The notes beneath the pieces are model-generated. The model ran no database searches. It worked only from the letters and a program-made list of their open reading frames with translations, and was not told the origin of the DNA. Shown piece by piece: positions 34,807 through 43,196 of a DNA stretch of 64,000 nt. The DNA lies in assembly GCF_022760965.1 (NCBI RefSeq), contig NZ_JAKVIJ010000006.1:62001-126000 (forward strand), read 5' to 3'. Positions within the stretch are counted from its first letter, which is position 1; each line of letters begins with the position of its first letter. This stretch comes from Simplicispira sedimenti. GTDB lineage: Bacteria; Pseudomonadota; Gammaproteobacteria; Burkholderiales; Burkholderiaceae_C. Made by a program: the position numbers and the translations under genes.

Positions 34807-35667
34807 TCAACCGGTCGTCTTGCGCACTGCCTTCTTGGCCGGGCTGCGCTTGGCCGGGCTGCGCTTGGCCGGTGCCTTGCGGGCGGCCGCCTTGCGTGCC
34901 GGGGCCTTGGCGGCCGCGCGGGGGGCGGCTGGCGCGGACGCGGCAGGGGCTGCCGCACGCCGCGCGGCACCCTGCACCGACTGCACGCCCCGTGCAGCCA
35001 TGCCGGTGGCGGTCTTCAGCGCCTCCTTGGCCAGGCCGGTGGCCATGTTGCGCGTGGTGTCCAGCGCCGTCTGCTTGGCGGCATCCTTCATGGCGCTGGC
35101 GGCAATCTGCTGGAACTGCTGCGTCAGCGCGCCCCACCATTGCATGGGATCGATCAGGCCCGCGCCCGCCCCGGCATCGGCCTTGGCGCCTGCCTTGGCC
35201 TTGGGCTTGGCCGTCTTGCGCGCAGCAGGAGCGGCTGCGGGCTCCTCAGGGGCTGCAATGTCTGCCACGCGGCTGGCCGCACCGGAGACGGCCTGCGCTG
35301 CATGGGCCAGCGTGTCGCTGGCCTTGTGCACGCCCTCCATCACGGTATCTGCGGTCTTGAGCTTGAAGGCGTTGGCCACATCACCCACGCTGAAATTCAT
35401 GCCCTTGAGGGTGGCCAGCGTCATCTTCTGCACCTCCAGCGCCTGGATGGTGGCGGCCAACGCACGCGAGTTCTGCTCGAGCCAGAACTGCACTGCCTTG
35501 AGTTCTTCGATGCGCTTTTCCAGTTCTTCCACGCTGATGGTGGGAGCCACCCAATGGGACAGGTTGGGCAACTGCGGAATGCTGTTGGAAGCACCCTTGG
35601 CCAGGTTCTGGAGGAATTCGAAACCCGGCACGTATTTGCCGAAACCGAGGGGGGATGAGTCGCTCAT
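34807..35667 (-). CDS. phaM: PhaM-like polyhydroxyalkanoate granule-associated protein
   Basis: 286 residues. The N-terminal helical part (FGKYVPGFEFLQNLAKGASN; VEELEKRIEELKAVQFWLEQN) is the PhaM-like PHA-granule/PHA-synthase-activating domain; a Lys/Ala/Pro-rich linker and a C-terminal histone-H1-like tail (PARKAAARKAPAKRSPAKR-type repeats) follow. In Ralstonia such a protein activates PHA synthase and links granules to the nucleoid through the basic tail. Similarity in architecture is clear; the exact subfamily is inferred. The FIST gene follows 43 bases downstream on the same strand. Confidence 0.8.
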   Translation of the reverse strand: MSDSSPLGFGKYVPGFEFLQNLAKGASNSIPQLPNLSHWVAPTISVEELEKRIEELKAVQFWLEQNSRALAATIQALEVQKMTLATLKGMNFSVGDVANAFKLKTADTVMEGVHKASDTLAHAAQAVSGAASRVADIAAPEEPAAAPAARKTAKPKAKAGAKADAGAGAGLIDPMQWWGALTQQFQQIAASAMKDAAKQTALDTTRNMATGLAKEALKTATGMAARGVQSVQGAARRAAAPAASAPAAPRAAAKAPARKAAARKAPAKRSPAKRSPAKKAVRKTTG

Positions 35668-35803
35668 AGCCGCTCCAATGGATGGAAAGTCGAGGATACG
35701 AACAGCTTACCCCAACGCGGCCCCTGTGCGCCATGGGCACCACCCTGCCCTGCGCACCCGCCCTGTGCCTGCACGACAGGCCAGGGCCGGTGGCGCGGGG
35801 GGA

Positions 35804-36295
35804 TTACTTGTGCATTCCGTGGCTGCCATGGCCGCCCTGCATGGCGGGCATCTGCGCCTGCACAGGCACCTGCAGCTCCAGCTTGCTCTCGGCGCCCTGG
35901 GCGTTCTTGAACGTCAGTGTCACCGGCACGGTGCTGCCCTTGGCCAGGGGCGCCTTCAGGTCCATCAGCATGACGTGGTAGCCACCGGGCTTGAGCTCCA
36001 CCGCCTGGCCTGCGGGAAGGTCCAGGCCGGTGACGGCGCGCATCTTCATCACGTCGCCTTCCATCTTCATTTCGTGCACTTCGGTCACGCCGGCCGCTGG
36101 CGAGGCGGCGCCCACCAGGCGAGTGGCCTCGCTGGCGGTCAGGCGCATGAAGGCACCCGTGGCCTTTTGCCCCTGCACGCTGGCACGCACCCAGGCACCA
36201 TCCACGGTGACGGGGGCTGCCGTCTGGGCCTGGGCCAGACCCGAGGCCAGAGCGGCAGCGACGAGCAGAGAGGAAGTGATGCGGGGGAAGTTCAT
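35804..36295 (-). CDS. Periplasmic copper chaperone PCu(A)C
   Basis: 163 residues with a signal peptide (SSLLVAAALASGLAQA, cleavage near residue 24). The Cu(I)-binding motif H-x-M ... H-x-M is present (VHEMKMEGDVMKM and GYHVMLMDLK). The C-terminal tail MPAMQGGHGSHGMHK is rich in Met and His and could bind extra copper. The ATG is preceded by GGAGAAAA at good spacing; an earlier in-frame ATG is not needed. These chaperones supply copper to cytochrome oxidase maturation. A DUF2946 gene lies upstream across repeat copy E. Confidence 0.9.
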   Translation of the reverse strand: MNFPRITSSLLVAAALASGLAQAQTAAPVTVDGAWVRASVQGQKATGAFMRLTASEATRLVGAASPAAGVTEVHEMKMEGDVMKMRAVTGLDLPAGQAVELKPGGYHVMLMDLKAPLAKGSTVPVTLTFKNAQGAESKLELQVPVQAQMPAMQGGHGSHGMHK

Positions 36296-36341
36296 GGTTT
36301 TCTCCAAATCAAGACATTGCCATGGAGGCAAAAAATACAAG

Positions 36342-36404
36342 CAAAAATCGACTCTAGCGCCCTATCATCAAGCGCTGATAGCTATTATTTTTATAGCATT
36401 TGAG
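36342..36404. repeat. Dispersed palindromic repeat family 1, copy E
   Basis: Contains CTCTAGCGCCC, ATCAAGCGCTGATAGCTATT and TTTTTATAGCATTTGA. It lies between PCu(A)C and DUF2946 and overlaps the end of the DUF2946 frame: its sequence supplies the last codons (encoding Q-M-L) and the stop of that gene. Confidence 0.7.
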
Positions 36405-36750
36405 GGGGCGCCCGTGCCTGCGGCAAGGCGCCCACCATGGCCAGAGCCCACGGTTCACGCCTGGGCTCCGCGGGTGCAGCGCTGGCAGGCGCCAGCACCA
36501 TGGCGTGGGCCGCTGGCGGCCCGAGCCACAAGGGGGGCAGGCACAAAAGACAGTCCGGGGCATGCACGGACGAAGGCGCTTCGGGCGCGTCCAGCGGCAA
36601 GACCAGCCGCCACTGACCGGGCGCCTGCGCGGAGCAGATGCGCTGCACTTCCAGCGCGCCGGGAACGGGTGCCCCGGCCACCGCCTGGACCACGGCCCAG
36701 CACGCCAGCAGGAAACCGGCAAACCGATGGCGGCAGCGCGTGGTCAACAT
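36391..36750 (-). CDS. DUF2946 family membrane-anchored protein
   Basis: 119 residues. An N-terminal hydrophobic segment (FAGFLLACWAVVQAVA) is followed by the DUF2946 cysteine motif PDCLLCLP and a second hydrophobic stretch. DUF2946 proteins tend to lie next to copper-related genes, which fits the PCu(A)C neighbour. The last three codons and the stop come from repeat copy E, so the native C-terminus may have been altered by the repeat. Function unknown. Confidence 0.75.
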   Translation of the reverse strand: MLTTRCRHRFAGFLLACWAVVQAVAGAPVPGALEVQRICSAQAPGQWRLVLPLDAPEAPSSVHAPDCLLCLPPLWLGPPAAHAMVLAPASAAPAEPRREPWALAMVGALPQARAPPQML

Positions 36751-36876
36751 GTGGCGATTGTAGGAGGCAGCATGGCTGGTGGCCTCCCGCACGTCGGAAT
36801 TTCTTGACTCCGGTCAACCCCTGAACGCCGCGCACGGCGCAAGATGAAGGCATCCTCTACAAACCACGCAGAACCC

Positions 36877-37233
36877 ATGAATACCGAACAAGCCAGCCCT
36901 TTCCAACAACAGTTGCTCGCACTGCGTGCCCAGGTGCTGGCACAACTGGCAGCGCAACGTGGCGGCACCGTGGGCCGTGCGGATGTGGCTGCGGAGCATT
37001 TTGGTCACCCCGAGGACTCCCGCGCGCAGGTCAACACTGAGCGCGACATCGAGTTCGCTCTGGGCGAACACGAAATCGCCCACCTTGCGGCCATCGACGC
37101 AGCGCTGGAACGCATCGCGGCCGGCAGCTACGGCGAATGCACGGACTGCGGCGCCGACATTGGCACGGCCCGCCTGCATGTTGCCCCCGAGGCGGCACGC
37201 TGCCTGGGTTGCCAGGAAAAGGCCGAGAAGTAA
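36877..37233 (+). CDS. DksA/TraR-type C4 zinc-finger protein
   Basis: 118 residues. A helical hairpin (FQQQLLALRAQVLAQL; DIEFALGEHEIAHLAAIDAAL) and a C-terminal four-Cys zinc finger (CTDCGADI ... RCLGCQ) are typical of the TraR/DksA family, which modulates RNA polymerase through its secondary channel. The acidic coiled-coil tip of true DksA is not obvious, so this is a paralogue and not necessarily dksA. Start: an ATG at 36844, 11 codons upstream, is possible; neither ATG has a strong Shine-Dalgarno. Confidence 0.83.
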   Translation: MNTEQASPFQQQLLALRAQVLAQLAAQRGGTVGRADVAAEHFGHPEDSRAQVNTERDIEFALGEHEIAHLAAIDAALERIAAGSYGECTDCGADIGTARLHVAPEAARCLGCQEKAEK

Positions 37234-37243
37234 GCCCACCTGA

Positions 37244-37323
37244 AGCGCCTTCCCCCGCTCTCGAATCGCCGCGCGATTCGGGAGGGGGGACGCTCCCGGC
37301 GCGGCGGGGCGGCCCTTGCGCGG
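37244..37323. repeat. Dispersed C-rich repeat family 2, copy 1
   Basis: Begins GCGCCTTCCCCC, continues with a hairpin CGAATCG/CGATTCG and GGGGGGACG, and ends GGCGGGGCGGCCCTTGC. Copy 2 (61575-61647, opposite strand) shares CTTCCCCC, GGGGGACG and the GGCGGCCCTTGC end. It fills most of the ~200 bases between the DksA-like gene and recD. Confidence 0.6.
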
Positions 37324-37434
37324 GAGCCCTGGCATGGGGCGCGCCAGTTTCATGCATCGCGGGCGGCCCTGACCTGGGGCGCGCCGGTGGCATACGTTGG
37401 GGGTGCCGCGTTCGCGCAATGGATCGCTGAGAGG

Positions 37435-39435
37435 TCAAGCCTGCAGCCGCGCAGGCAGGCCGCTGCTGCGCTGTGTGCGCTGGCGCAGCGCCTGCTCCAG
37501 CACTGCGGGCTGCGCGGCCACCAGGGTGAAGGCGTCGCGCGCGCGGGTGATGCCGGTGTACACCAGCTCCCGGCTGAGCAAGGCCCCGGCGGCCTGGGGC
37601 GGCAGCACCAGGGCGGTGTGCCCGAACTCCGAGCCCTGGCTTTTGTGCACAGTCATGGCAAAGGCGGTTTCCACATGCGCCAGCCGGGCCACACCCACCG
37701 AGCGCAGCTGCGGCCCGTCGGCAAAGTAGGCACGCAGGCCACCGCCCGGCGCCTGCAGCACGATGCCGATGTCGCCGTTGAAGACGCCCAAGCCTGCGTC
37801 GTTGCGCGTGACCATGACGGGGCGGCCTGCATACCATTCACCCCGCCCCTGCAGGAGGCCCGCGCCGCGCAAGGCCGTTTCGACCGCACGGTTGAGCCCG
37901 GCAGCTCCCCACGGGCCTTCGCGCACAGCGCACAGCAGCCGAAACCCGTCGAAGGCCCGCAGCACGCCTTGCACCCAGGCCGTGTGGGCGTCTTCCTGGG
38001 CAGGCACGGGCACGGCCATCGCGCGCAGGTAGTCGCGGTAGCAGCCCGCCGCACCCAAGCGGCCGCGCAGGGCCAGTTGCACGGCCGCCGCCGGATCGCT
38101 GCTGGCCAGCAGGTGCACGGCACCCTGGGGGTCGGCGTCCAGCACACGGCGGGCCTGGGGCGCATCGCCCTGGTTCACGGCCAGCGCCAGCGCGCCGATG
38201 GGGCCGCCAAAGCGACGGCTTTTGCGCAGCATGACCATGTGCTGTGCCAGGGCTGGCGCCTGGGCGCCGCTTTCGAGCAAGGCATCGGGCAGGGTCTGGC
38301 CCGTGGTGGCCTGCAGGTAGCGGCGGGTCTCTGTGCTGTAGCGGCCTGCCGCGGCGTCGCGGCACAGGTCGCCCAGCACGGCACCGGCCTCGACCGAGGC
38401 GAGCTGGTCCTTGTCGCCCAGCAGCACCAGGCGTGCGCTGGCGGGCAGCGCGTCGAGCAGCGCCGCCATCATCTCCAGGTGCACCATGGAGGCTTCGTCC
38501 ACCAGCAGCACATCCACATCCAGCGGGTGGCCCGCGTGGTGGCGCATCTGGCGCGTGTGCGGCTGGGCGCCCAGCAGTGCGTGCAGGGTGCGCGCCGGGC
38601 CCAGGCGCTGGGCCAGGGCCTGCACGTCCAGCACACCCTGCAGCGGCGTTTGCAGGTCTTGCAGTGCACCGTCGATGGACTGGCGCAGCCGCGCAGCCGC
38701 CTTGCCCGTGGGTGCGGCCAGGGCCACGCGCCAGGGCCTGCCCGGTGGTTCCATGGCGGCCAGCAGGGCCAACAGGCGGGCGGCGGTGTAGGTCTTGCCG
38801 GTGCCCGGCCCCCCGGTGAGCACCGCCACGCGCGAGCGCAGCGCCACGGCACAGGCCAGTTGCTGCCAATCGACATCGGTATCGCCCTCGGTGCGGGCTG
38901 GGGCATCCGGCACCTGGCCTGGCTGCGCGGGCGCAAACAGGCGGGCCAGCCACTGTCTTGCCAGGGCTTCATCGACCGGCAGCGGCGCACTGGCCCGCTC
39001 ACGCAGCGCCTGCGCCACGCGGGTTTCGTAACCCCAGTAGCGGCGCAGGTACAGCAAGGGCGCCGTGGCGCTGCCCCCCAGCACCAGCGGCTGGCCCTGG
39101 TCTGGCGCCACGCCCTCCTCGTGCACCACCGGGCTGCGGCGCAGGGCCTCCAGCCAATCGTCCAGACCCTGCGGCAGCGCGTGCCAGGCCTGCGCGAGGG
39201 CCTGGGGCGCCGGGGCGGGCCAGGCCAGCAGGGCTGCCGGTTCGCGCACCAAGGCCTCCAGCGGGAGGCAGGTGTGGCCGCGCCCTTCCAGGTGCGCCAG
39301 CAGCGCGGTGGCCATCAGCAACTCGGGGCGGGCCTGGGGGTCGAGCTCCGCCACCCAGCGGGCCAGTGCGCGGTCCAGGTGGCGCAGCCAACCGGCGTCC
39401 ACCCATTGCTGCAAGAGTTCGAGGGGCTTGTTCAT
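37435..39435 (-). CDS. recD: Exonuclease V subunit RecD
   Basis: 666 residues. Walker A is LTGGPGTGKTYT near residue 215, with Walker B VDVLLVDEASMV and the C-terminal helicase motif VHKSQGSEF. RecD is the fast 5'-3' helicase of RecBCD, which processes double-strand ends for recombination. The start ATG overlaps the recB stop (ATGA). Family-typical length. It is the last gene of the recC-recB-recD series. Confidence 0.93.
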   Translation of the reverse strand: MNKPLELLQQWVDAGWLRHLDRALARWVAELDPQARPELLMATALLAHLEGRGHTCLPLEALVREPAALLAWPAPAPQALAQAWHALPQGLDDWLEALRRSPVVHEEGVAPDQGQPLVLGGSATAPLLYLRRYWGYETRVAQALRERASAPLPVDEALARQWLARLFAPAQPGQVPDAPARTEGDTDVDWQQLACAVALRSRVAVLTGGPGTGKTYTAARLLALLAAMEPPGRPWRVALAAPTGKAAARLRQSIDGALQDLQTPLQGVLDVQALAQRLGPARTLHALLGAQPHTRQMRHHAGHPLDVDVLLVDEASMVHLEMMAALLDALPASARLVLLGDKDQLASVEAGAVLGDLCRDAAAGRYSTETRRYLQATTGQTLPDALLESGAQAPALAQHMVMLRKSRRFGGPIGALALAVNQGDAPQARRVLDADPQGAVHLLASSDPAAAVQLALRGRLGAAGCYRDYLRAMAVPVPAQEDAHTAWVQGVLRAFDGFRLLCAVREGPWGAAGLNRAVETALRGAGLLQGRGEWYAGRPVMVTRNDAGLGVFNGDIGIVLQAPGGGLRAYFADGPQLRSVGVARLAHVETAFAMTVHKSQGSEFGHTALVLPPQAAGALLSRELVYTGITRARDAFTLVAAQPAVLEQALRQRTQRSSGLPARLQA

Positions 39436-42400
39436 GCGGCGTTCTCGGCAGGGTCCAGCATGGCGTCGAGCGCGTCGAGCAGGGCCGTGGGCGGCGTCAG
39501 GTGGCACAGGCCCGCCTGGGGCCCGTCGATCCCGCGCAGGAACCAGAACAGCGCACCGCCCAGGTGCTGCTGCGGTGTGTAGGCTGCCCCCAGGCGCGCG
39601 CGCAGCAGGCGGTGCAGGGCCAGCAGGTAGAGCGCGGCCTGCACGTCGTAGCGGTGCGCAGCCAGGGCGGCGTCCAGCGTGTCTGCGGTGTAGGCGGCGC
39701 CGCTGTCGCCCAGGTGGTTGGATTTGTAGTCCAGCACCCAGTAGCGCCCGCCCTGCTCGAACACCAGGTCGGCAAAGCCCATGAGCATGCCGCGCAGCTC
39801 ACGCTCGGGCAGTGCCGGGCGTTCGCGCCCCGCCAGCAGGTGGGTGCGGCACAGTGCATCGACCTCGGCAGCAGGCAAACGGTGCACGGGCAACCAGAAC
39901 TCCATTTCGGGCAGCATGCGCTGCAGGCCGCGCAGCGACGCACCCACCGGCGGCAAGGGCAGGTGCACCACGGTGCTGAGCCAGTGCACCAGCTCGGCGG
40001 CGCGTTCGCCATGGCCCGCGCGCTCGCAGCGCCTGCGCAGGCGATCGGCCAGGGGGCCTTCGGGCTCCAGCGAAAAGCCTTCGGCCGCCAGCCATTCGAG
40101 CTGCTGGTGCAGGAAGTTGCCAGCGGCGCTGCCGCGCACGAACTGGTGCCAGGGCGCTGCCTGCGCTGCCGGGGAAAGCAGCAGGCCCTGGGCTGCGGGC
40201 GGGGTGTCGTCAAACAGGTCCAGCGTGCGGCCCCGGGGAGTAGCGGCCCAGGGATCGGGCGTTGCAACCCCGGCGGCTGGCGCGGCCAGCGGCACCAGGG
40301 GCGCAAGCTCATCGTCGGCCGGACGCTGGAGCGCCAGGGCGGCCAGGGGCACTGAACTTGGGGCGCTGGCGCGCACCAGCTGCGAAAAACTGCCGATGCC
40401 CCAGCGCCGGTCGAACTGCGCGGCATAGGGCACGCTGGGGGCCAGCACCGGTGCATCGGCCACCGGGGCCAGGGCCTGCAGTGGCACGGGCAAGGGGGTG
40501 GCCGGCTGCACGCGCAGCAGCGCGGGCTGGGCCTCGGCCAGGGCCTGCAGTTGCGTGTGCCAGTCGTGCGGCTCCAGCGCGGCCTGGGGCCCGGCCAGCA
40601 GGCAGCCCAGGGCGCTGTCGTGCGTGCGGCACTGCTTGCCGTTGCCCACGCGCACGGCGGCAAAGCCCATCCATACGCTGTGGCGCGCGCGGGTGAGGGC
40701 CACGTACAGCAGGCGCAGGTCTTCGCGCAGGCGCTCCTGGGCGGTCTGCGCCTTGAGCTCGTCGGTCCAGTGCAGGTGCTGGTGGCGCTGGCCCTGGGCA
40801 TCGGGGAGCACGGGGTAGTCGCCCGCGCGCGTGCGTCCGCCGGGCACGCTCCAGGCAAAGGGCAGGCAGACCACGGGGTATTCCAGGCCCTTGCTCTTGT
40901 GCACGGTGACGACCTGCACCAGGTCGGCGTCGCTCTCCAGGCGCAGGATTTGTTCATCCCCGGCCAGGCGGTCTTCGTGCACCTGGGTGTGCAGCCAGCG
41001 CAGCAGGGCGTGTTCGCCCTCCAGGTGGGTGCTGGCCTCTTGCAGCAGTTCGGCCAGGTGCAGCACGTTGGTCAGGCGCCGCTCGCCGCCGTGATCGCGC
41101 AGCCAGCGCGCGGGTAAATCGAACTGGTGCAGGGTCTGGCGCAGCATGGTGAGCACGCCCTGGCTGTGCCAGATGGCGTGCAGCGCGCGCAGCTGGGCGC
41201 TGCGCTGCTCGAAGGCCTGGTCGTCGTCGGCCAGCGCGGCCAGCTCGTCCAGGCCCAGGCCGATGAGGCGGGTGGCCAAGCCGGTACGCAGCAGGCTGGC
41301 GTCCTGCGGATCGGCCACGGCCTGCAGCCACCAGACGAGGTCGTGTGCCTCGTCGCTGTCGAACACCGAGTCGCGGTCGGACAGGTACACCGAGGCCACG
41401 CCCCGCTGTTGCAATTGGCGCCGCACGGCGGCGGCCTCGGTGCGCGAGCGCACCAGCACCGCAATGTCTGCCGGGCGCAGGCGGCGCAACGGGGCGTCGG
41501 CCTGCGCAAAGCCGGTTTGTGCATCGGCCAGCCACTGCACGATCTGGGCGGCGCAGCGCGCGGCAAAGCGTTCGCGGTGCTCGGGGATCCCCGCCAGTTC
41601 CAGGTCGTGGTGGATGTCCAGCGCAGGCACGGGTCCATCGGCAGTCTGGAACTGCTCGGGCCGCCCGCGCGCCTGCACGGGCACAAAGGGCAAGGGGTTC
41701 TCGCCGCCCTCAGGATCACGCAGCAAAAACGCGCCCTCACCCCCGCGTGCCTCGGCACGGGCGAACAGGTGGTTGACCGCACCCACCAGCGCCTGCGTGG
41801 AGCGGTGGTTGATGACCAGCAGGTAGTGGCGCCCCTGGGTGGCGCGGCGCGCCTCCAGGTAGCTGTAGATGTCGGCCCCGCGAAAGCCGTAGATGGATTG
41901 CTTGGGGTCGCCAATGAGCAGCAGCGCGGTGTCGGGCTGGGGCGCGCGGGGCGCGTACAGCAGATCGAACAAACGGTACTGCAGGGGTGAGGTGTCCTGG
42001 AATTCGTCGATCAGCGCCACCGGGTACTGGGCCGTGATGCGCGCGCGCAGGCGTGCGCCCTGCGGTGCCTGCAAGGCCTGCACCAGGCGCTGCAGCAGGT
42101 CGCGAAAGCCGAGCACGCGGCCCTGGCGCTTGAGCAGGGCCACGCGCTGCTGCACCTGGGTGGCGGCGTGCAGGCGCAGCCGGGCAGCCAGTGGTGTTGA
42201 CGCGAGCAGCGCCTGCTGCAGGTGCTCCAGCGCGGTAGAGGCTTCGGGCAGATCGAGCGGCGGCGCGCTGGCAAGGCGCGCGTCCATCAGGCCCTGGGGC
42301 GTAAGGCGGCGCCAGGCCGCCTCAGGCCACTCCAGCGACTGCCACAAGTCGCCGTCCAGCCACTGTTGCAGCGCGTCAAGCCAGGTGGTACAGCGACCGA

Positions 42401-43196
42401 TCTGGATCTTGCGCCCGTCCCAGTGGGCCTTGTGCTGCTGCAGGTGCACCTCCAGCCAGTCGCGCAGGGCCTGCACATGCTGCGGCCAACCCGCACGCAG
42501 GGTTTGTTCCTGCTCTGCATGCGCTTGCAGGCACTGCACCAGCGTGGCGGGCTGCGCCAGCGCGGGCAGGTCGGCGTCCAGCAGCTTGTGCAGGTCGGCA
42601 TGCAGCGCATCGACATGGGGCCAGATGCGGGACACGGCTTCGAACTGCGCAGGGGTCAGCCCATAGCATTGCTGGCGCCAGTAGTCCTGCACGGCCTGGG
42701 CCTGCAGGCTGTGCTCGTCGGTGCTGAGTTCTTCTTCGTCGAGTTGGCCGCTGTCCACGGCGTGCTCGCGCAGCATGCGCTGGCACCAGGCATCAATGGT
42801 GAACACGGCCGCTTCGTCCATGGCTTCGGCGGCGAGCGCGAGGCGCCAGGCGGCATGCTCGCGCTGCGGGCCGGGGGCATAGTGCTGCAGCAGCGCGGCG
42901 AGAAAGGGGTCGTCCGCAGGCACGGGGGCCAGGCCACGAAAGCACTGTGCGGCCTGGGCCAGCCGTGCACGGATACGGCTCGAAAGCTCGCGCGTGGCGG
43001 CCCGGGTGAAGGTCATCACCAGGATCTGCGCGGGCATCAGCGGCGCCCCCCCGCCATGGCCCAGCACCAGGCGCAGCACCAGGGCAGCAATGGTCCAGGT
43101 CTTGCCCGTGCCCGCGCTGGCCTCGATGAGGCGGCTGCCGTGCAGCGGAAAGGACAGCGGCTCCAGCGCCTGCGGCAGCATATCGTGCGTGCTCAC
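39432..43196 (-). CDS. recB: Exonuclease V subunit RecB
   Basis: 1254 residues. N-terminal UvrD-like helicase with Walker A EASAGTGKTWT and Walker B ALIDEFQDTSPLQ, followed by motif VI (YVALTRARH). The C-terminal nuclease domain retains the catalytic pattern (ADLVFEQGGRYWVLDYKSN, E/D...DxK). RecB is the 3'-5' helicase and the only nuclease of the complex. Its start overlaps the recC stop (ATGA) and its stop overlaps recD. Confidence 0.95.
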   Translation of the reverse strand: MSTHDMLPQALEPLSFPLHGSRLIEASAGTGKTWTIAALVLRLVLGHGGGAPLMPAQILVMTFTRAATRELSSRIRARLAQAAQCFRGLAPVPADDPFLAALLQHYAPGPQREHAAWRLALAAEAMDEAAVFTIDAWCQRMLREHAVDSGQLDEEELSTDEHSLQAQAVQDYWRQQCYGLTPAQFEAVSRIWPHVDALHADLHKLLDADLPALAQPATLVQCLQAHAEQEQTLRAGWPQHVQALRDWLEVHLQQHKAHWDGRKIQIGRCTTWLDALQQWLDGDLWQSLEWPEAAWRRLTPQGLMDARLASAPPLDLPEASTALEHLQQALLASTPLAARLRLHAATQVQQRVALLKRQGRVLGFRDLLQRLVQALQAPQGARLRARITAQYPVALIDEFQDTSPLQYRLFDLLYAPRAPQPDTALLLIGDPKQSIYGFRGADIYSYLEARRATQGRHYLLVINHRSTQALVGAVNHLFARAEARGGEGAFLLRDPEGGENPLPFVPVQARGRPEQFQTADGPVPALDIHHDLELAGIPEHRERFAARCAAQIVQWLADAQTGFAQADAPLRRLRPADIAVLVRSRTEAAAVRRQLQQRGVASVYLSDRDSVFDSDEAHDLVWWLQAVADPQDASLLRTGLATRLIGLGLDELAALADDDQAFEQRSAQLRALHAIWHSQGVLTMLRQTLHQFDLPARWLRDHGGERRLTNVLHLAELLQEASTHLEGEHALLRWLHTQVHEDRLAGDEQILRLESDADLVQVVTVHKSKGLEYPVVCLPFAWSVPGGRTRAGDYPVLPDAQGQRHQHLHWTDELKAQTAQERLREDLRLLYVALTRARHSVWMGFAAVRVGNGKQCRTHDSALGCLLAGPQAALEPHDWHTQLQALAEAQPALLRVQPATPLPVPLQALAPVADAPVLAPSVPYAAQFDRRWGIGSFSQLVRASAPSSVPLAALALQRPADDELAPLVPLAAPAAGVATPDPWAATPRGRTLDLFDDTPPAAQGLLLSPAAQAAPWHQFVRGSAAGNFLHQQLEWLAAEGFSLEPEGPLADRLRRRCERAGHGERAAELVHWLSTVVHLPLPPVGASLRGLQRMLPEMEFWLPVHRLPAAEVDALCRTHLLAGRERPALPERELRGMLMGFADLVFEQGGRYWVLDYKSNHLGDSGAAYTADTLDAALAAHRYDVQAALYLLALHRLLRARLGAAYTPQQHLGGALFWFLRGIDGPQAGLCHLTPPTALLDALDAMLDPAENAA

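Noticed and set aside
37387..39582. A 731-codon + strand frame opposite recD
   Set aside because: RecD has Walker A and helicase motifs on the minus strand; the opposite frame has none.
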